In this document: in pieces, positions 60,846 to 64,000 of the stretch
Position numbering within the stretch: the stretch's first letter is position 1
Layout of the letters: each line of letters opens with the position of its first letter
Assembly (NCBI RefSeq): GCF_001701025.1
Contig: NZ_CP016793.1
Coordinates: 8,308,001-8,372,000, forward strand
Length of the DNA: 64,000 nt
Reading direction: 5' to 3'
DNA from: Lentzea guizhouensis
GTDB taxonomy: Bacteria > Actinomycetota > Actinomycetes > Mycobacteriales > Pseudonocardiaceae
The notes under the pieces: model-generated
What the model was told of the DNA's origin: nothing
What the model saw: the letters and a program-made list of their open reading frames with translations, nothing else
The model's database searches: none
Position numbers and translations under genes: made by a program

Positions 60846-61892
60846 TCAGGACGCGACCGGAACCGCCGGCGCCACCGAGGCGGCCGGCGGGGCGTCGGCG
60901 CGGTTCCAGTGCATCCGCGACCACGGCAGGTCCATGTCGGCCAGCGCCGAGATCTCGTGCGGCTCCAGCTCCTCCAGCGGTAACGCCTGCTCGTGCCGCG
61001 AGTAGGCCGCGTCGACGTACCGGTGCCCGGTGTCCGGTGCCAGCAGCACGACCTGCCGGTCCGGCTCGACCCGCTGCTCCCAGCGCGCCGCCAGGTAGGC
61101 CGCGCCCGCCGACAACCCGGCGAAGATCGCGTGCTCGCGCAGCAACGCCACCGCGCCTGACAGCGCCGCGTCGAACCCGACCCAGTGCACGGTGTCGTAC
61201 AGCGTGTGGTCGACGTTGCCGAACGGGATCGAGCTGCCGATCCCGGCGATGATGATCTCCGGGTCGTGCACGTGCTCGCTGCCGAACGTCACGCTGTCGA
61301 ACGGTTGCACGCCGACGAGCTCCACGTCCGGCGAGGTCTCCCGCAGGAACTTCGCCAGCGCCCCGGTCGACGCGCCGGTCCCCACCCCGCCGACGACCGT
61401 CAGCGGCACCGGACCGAGCTCGGCGCGCACCACGTCGGCGATCGGCCGGTACCCGAGGTAGTGCACGTCGTCGTGGTACTGCCGCATCCAGTGGTGGCGC
61501 GGGTTGTCGCGCAGGATCTCCCGCACCCGCGCGACCCGCCGGCTCTGGTCGAGCTTCAGGCTCGCGGTGGCGGGCATGGGTTCCACGGTCGCGCCGAGGA
61601 TCTCCAGCTGGGCGCGCAACGTCTTGTCCACGGTGGTGGAGGCGACGATGTGGCAGTGCAGGCCGTGCCGGTGACAGGCCAGCGCCAGTGCGTGGGCGTA
61701 GATGCCGCTGGAGCTGTCGACGAGCGTGTCGCCGGCGCCGACGGTGCCGCACTCCAGCAGGTGCCGGACGGCGGCCAGTGCGGAGGCGACCTTCATGGTC
61801 TCGAAGCGCAGGCAGGTGGTGTGGGGGTCGAGGCGTACCAGGGCGGGTCGGCTGAGTGTGTCGGCGATGTGGTGGTCCACTGTTCGGCTCAC
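60846..61892 (-). CDS. PLP-dependent cysteine-synthase-like enzyme
   Basis: A 348-residue fold-type II PLP enzyme. The PLP lysine is Lys34 in FETMKVASALAAV, the substrate loop is VDSSSGIYAHALALACH, and the phosphate-binding loop is GVGTGASTGALAKFL. It lacks the N-terminal part of true O-acetylserine sulfhydrylases and resembles SbnA-like enzymes of metal-chelator pathways (forming 2,3-diaminopropionate or ethylenediamine-type units). The GTG start overlaps the DUF364 gene stop, and the operon includes FecCD-type transport genes, so a metallophore role is inferred. A housekeeping cysteine synthase is less likely in this setting. Confidence 0.78.
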   Translation of the reverse strand: MSRTVDHHIADTLSRPALVRLDPHTTCLRFETMKVASALAAVRHLLECGTVGAGDTLVDSSSGIYAHALALACHRHGLHCHIVASTTVDKTLRAQLEILGATVEPMPATASLKLDQSRRVARVREILRDNPRHHWMRQYHDDVHYLGYRPIADVVRAELGPVPLTVVGGVGTGASTGALAKFLRETSPDVELVGVQPFDSVTFGSEHVHDPEIIIAGIGSSIPFGNVDHTLYDTVHWVGFDAALSGAVALLREHAIFAGLSAGAAYLAARWEQRVEPDRQVVLLAPDTGHRYVDAAYSRHEQALPLEELEPHEISALADMDLPWSRMHWNRADAPPAASVAPAVPVAS

Positions 61893-62689
61893 GTCCGGGC
61901 TCGGTAGCGGTACAGGGCTGTCTCGTCGGCGCTGAACTGGGAGAACGGGAAGGGTTCCGCGGACAGCGCGGTCACCCCTTCGCCCAGGAACTGCCGGGCG
62001 ACGGCACTGGCGGTCTGCGCGTAGACCACCAGCGGTATCTCCCGCGTACGGCAGGTGCGCAGGATCTCGTCGAACGTGCCGTTGCCGATCGTCATGCCGG
62101 TGGCCACGACCGCGTCAGCCACGTCGAGCACGTCGCGCATGTCCGGGGTCACCGGGTCGCCCCACTGGGTCGTGCGCAACGACAGGTCGCACGGCAGGCA
62201 CTCGGCCCCGCGCTCCCGGATCGCCGCCACCAGCGGGTTCACCACCCCGATCAACGCGACCTTGGCGCCCGGCGAGACGTCCAGCAGCCCCGCGACCGCC
62301 GCGTCCCGGGCACGGGCCCGTTCCTCCGGCGTGCCGACCGGAAGCACGACCCGTTCCGCGTCCGAGGTCCGATGTGGACGGACCGAGGCGAGGTACGCGT
62401 CCAGCGCCGCGACCCGCACCGGGGCCGGTGCCTCGGTCAGCAACGAGGCCACCGGCGCGCCGCTGTAGTTCGCGCACACCGCCGGGTCGGCCTCGCCCTC
62501 GGCGAACGCGCAGGCCCCGAACGCCGTGCCGATCCGCACCAGCACGTACTGGTTGCGGTAGGTGGTGTCACCGCCGGCCAGCCGGGTGCCGTGGTGCACC
62601 CAGAACACACTGGTCGCCACCACGGTGCCCGGATCAGGCCCGTGCCTGTTCGCGAGCACCTCGGCGACCAAACCATCCACAGTGGTCAC
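61889..62689 (-). CDS. DUF364/DUF4213-type Rossmann-like protein
   Basis: A 266-residue protein of the DUF4213/DUF364 group (putative heavy-metal chelation proteins). Seen are VHHGTRLAGGDTTYRNQYVL, GACAFAEGEADPAVCANYSG, the Rossmann-like VALIGVVNPLVAAIRERGAE, DVADAVVATGMTIGNGTFDE and PLVVYAQTAS. The biochemical role is not established. GTG 62689 is chosen, close behind an AGGGGGAG site; a GTG three codons further in is possible. It overlaps the cysteine-synthase-like gene and follows the ABC ATPase gene by ten bases, so it belongs to the same metal-uptake-type operon. Confidence 0.78.
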   Translation of the reverse strand: MTTVDGLVAEVLANRHGPDPGTVVATSVFWVHHGTRLAGGDTTYRNQYVLVRIGTAFGACAFAEGEADPAVCANYSGAPVASLLTEAPAPVRVAALDAYLASVRPHRTSDAERVVLPVGTPEERARARDAAVAGLLDVSPGAKVALIGVVNPLVAAIRERGAECLPCDLSLRTTQWGDPVTPDMRDVLDVADAVVATGMTIGNGTFDEILRTCRTREIPLVVYAQTASAVARQFLGEGVTALSAEPFPFSQFSADETALYRYRART

Positions 62690-62699
62690 AACTCCCCCT

Positions 62700-63467
62700 T
62701 CAGCGAGCCGGTTCGCGATAGCCGACGGCCAGGTGTCCCAGGCTGTCGCGACCGATCTCGGCGTCCACTTCGAACACTTCACGCAACAACGGCGCGGTCA
62801 GCACCTCGGTGGCGGAGCCCTGCGCCACCAGGCTGCCGCCGTGCATCAGCACCAGCCGGTCGCAGTACCTGGCGGCCTGGGCGAGGTCGTGCAACGCCAC
62901 CACGACGGTCTGCGGGGTGCCGCTGACCAGTTCCATCAGCTCCAGCTGGTGCCGGACGTCCAGGTGGTTGGTGGGCTCGTCGAGCAGCAACGCGGCCGTC
63001 TCCTGGGCGAGCGCGCGGGCCAGGTGGGTGCGCTGGCGTTCGCCGCCGGACAGCTGCTTCCACGGCCGGTCGGCCAGCGCGCCCAGGTCGAGCCGGGTCA
63101 GCGCGGCCTCGACGACCTCCCGGTCGTGCGCGTCCGGGCCGCGCCAGCGCGACCGGTGCGCGGTGCGGCCAAGCATCACGACGTCGGCGACCCGCAGGTC
63201 GCTGTCGGTGTCGGCGGTCTGCTCGACGAAAGCCAGCCGCAGCGCGCGTTCCCGGGGGTTGCGCGACGCCACGTCGGTGCCGTTCCAGCGCACGGTCCCG
63301 GCGACCGGCGTGCGCAACCCGGCCAGGCAGCGCAACAACGACGACTTGCCGGAACCGTTGGGACCGATCAAGCCCACGGTCTCGCCGGGCGCGACGACCA
63401 GCTCCACGTCCCGCACGATGACCTTGCCGGGGACACCCCAGCTCAGGTGTTCCGCCTCGATCCTCAC
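62700..63467 (-). CDS. Iron-siderophore-type ABC ATPase (FecE/FhuC type)
   Basis: A 255-residue ATPase with Walker A GPNGSGKSSL, the signature QLSGGERQRTHLARAL, Walker B LLLDEPTNHLD and the switch His in VVVALHDLAQAARYCDRLVL. It powers import by the FecCD-type permease upstream. The GTG start overlaps the permease stop (GTGA). DUF364 and PLP genes downstream suggest the cargo is a metal bound to a small chelator, possibly made by the same operon. Confidence 0.93.
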   Translation of the reverse strand: MRIEAEHLSWGVPGKVIVRDVELVVAPGETVGLIGPNGSGKSSLLRCLAGLRTPVAGTVRWNGTDVASRNPRERALRLAFVEQTADTDSDLRVADVVMLGRTAHRSRWRGPDAHDREVVEAALTRLDLGALADRPWKQLSGGERQRTHLARALAQETAALLLDEPTNHLDVRHQLELMELVSGTPQTVVVALHDLAQAARYCDRLVLMHGGSLVAQGSATEVLTAPLLREVFEVDAEIGRDSLGHLAVGYREPAR

Positions 63468-64000
63468 AGCTCTCCCCTCCTGCGCAGGATCAACAGGAAG
63501 AGCGGCACGCCCAGCAGCGCCGTGAAGACGCCGACCGGCACCTCCAGCGGCGAGAACACCACGCGGGTCAACGCGTCGGTCCACACCAGGAACACCGCGC
63601 CGACCACCGCCGACAACGGCAGCAACCGCCGGTGCAACGGCCCGACGAGGAACCTCACGCCGTGCGGCACGATCAACCCGACGAACCCGACAGCACCCAC
63701 GGCGGCCACGGCGACCGCGGTCAGCACCGACGTCGTCACCAGCAACACGATCCGAGTGGTCCGGACGTCCACGCCGAGCGAGGCCGCGGTGTCGGTGCCG
63801 AACGCGAACCCGTCCAACGCCGACGAGCACAGCCACACGACCAGCAACCCCACGGCGAGCACGACCGCGCACACCGCCACCGACGTCCACCGGGCCGACG
63901 CGAGCGACCCGAGCAGCCAGTGGGTCACCGCACGGATGCTGTCCGCGTCACCGGACGACAGCAGGATCAACGACGTCAACGCCGCGAACAACTGCCCCAC
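63464..64000 (-). CDS. FecCD-family ABC permease, C-terminal part
   Basis: The gene runs off the right edge; the last 178 residues are visible. They contain hydrophobic segments and the FecCD signatures AASLGVDVRTTRIVLL, GAVGFVGLIVPHGVRFLVGP and FSPLEVPVGVFTALLGVPLF. It would carry an iron- or metal-chelate across the membrane. The binding protein expected for this importer is not in the window and may lie to the right. Confidence 0.92.
   Translation of the reverse strand: MGQLFAALTSLILLSSGDADSIRAVTHWLLGSLASARWTSVAVCAVVLAVGLLVVWLCSSALDGFAFGTDTAASLGVDVRTTRIVLLVTTSVLTAVAVAAVGAVGFVGLIVPHGVRFLVGPLHRRLLPLSAVVGAVFLVWTDALTRVVFSPLEVPVGVFTALLGVPLFLLILRRRGEL

Overview
The window is high-GC DNA (about 70% G+C by eye) with dense genes, frequent GTG starts, 4-base ATGA/GTGA gene overlaps and promoters of the form TTGACN-N18-TANNNT, often only 6-7 bases before the start codon. 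This fits an actinobacterium. Domain content (CBM2 and ricin-type lectin enzymes, an EBO gene set, many LacI/ROK regulators) suggests a soil polysaccharide degrader, perhaps of the Pseudonocardiales; the genus is a guess.

Layout. (1) 1-9.8 kb: plant cell-wall enzymes: the end of a CE7 acetylxylan esterase, GH12, two LacI regulators, a CBM2 protein with a degenerate nuclease-like domain, GH95 fucosidase, GH5-lectin and a BNR_4 protein. (2) 9.8-20.35 kb: one long leftward operon: sugar ABC importer (ATPase, two permeases, binding protein), then UbiA prenyltransferase, TIM-barrel isomerase, EboA, TatD hydrolase, EboE, phosphodiesterase and a small LuxR-type regulator. A ROK regulator is divergent from it. 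(3) 21.6-23.3 kb: polyprenyl synthetase with a membrane coiled-coil protein. (4) 23.4-36 kb: secreted sugar-oxidation proteins (ThuA, PQQ-type glucose/sorbosone dehydrogenase folds, a 3-keto-disaccharide-hydrolase-like domain, an esterase), all with ricin-type lectins, plus a second ROK regulator and a truncated GH95-like gene. (5) 36.2-43.2 kb: a second sugar ABC importer in one operon with a Gfo/Idh/MocA dehydrogenase, a TIM-barrel isomerase and an inositol-3-phosphate synthase. (6) 43.5-60.4 kb: a complete xylan locus (GH43, two GH10, GH115, a BxlEFG-like importer, a LacI regulator, GH3) flanked by a SGNH esterase and a GH6-CBM2 cellulase. (7) 60.8-64 kb: a metal-uptake type operon (FecCD permease, ATPase, DUF364, cysteine-synthase-like enzyme), cut by the right edge.

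How it works together. Secreted hydrolases open xylan, cellulose and fucosylated hemicellulose; three binding-protein importers take up the products; LacI and ROK repressors sit at operators that can be read in the sequence: TCGAAGCGCTTCGA at a LacI gene and GH95, TGGGAGCGCTCCCA (the CebR/CelR box) at the oxidase operon and GH6, and TTGGCG repeats at the ROK-controlled importer. The least ordinary parts are the EBO-importer operon and the lectin-tagged oxidation enzymes.

Caution: five genes between 14 and 30 kb are interrupted or joined by apparent 1-2 base shifts in GC-rich runs. These could be assembly errors or real decay and cannot be told apart here. No tRNA, rRNA, CRISPR array or insertion sequence was recognised.
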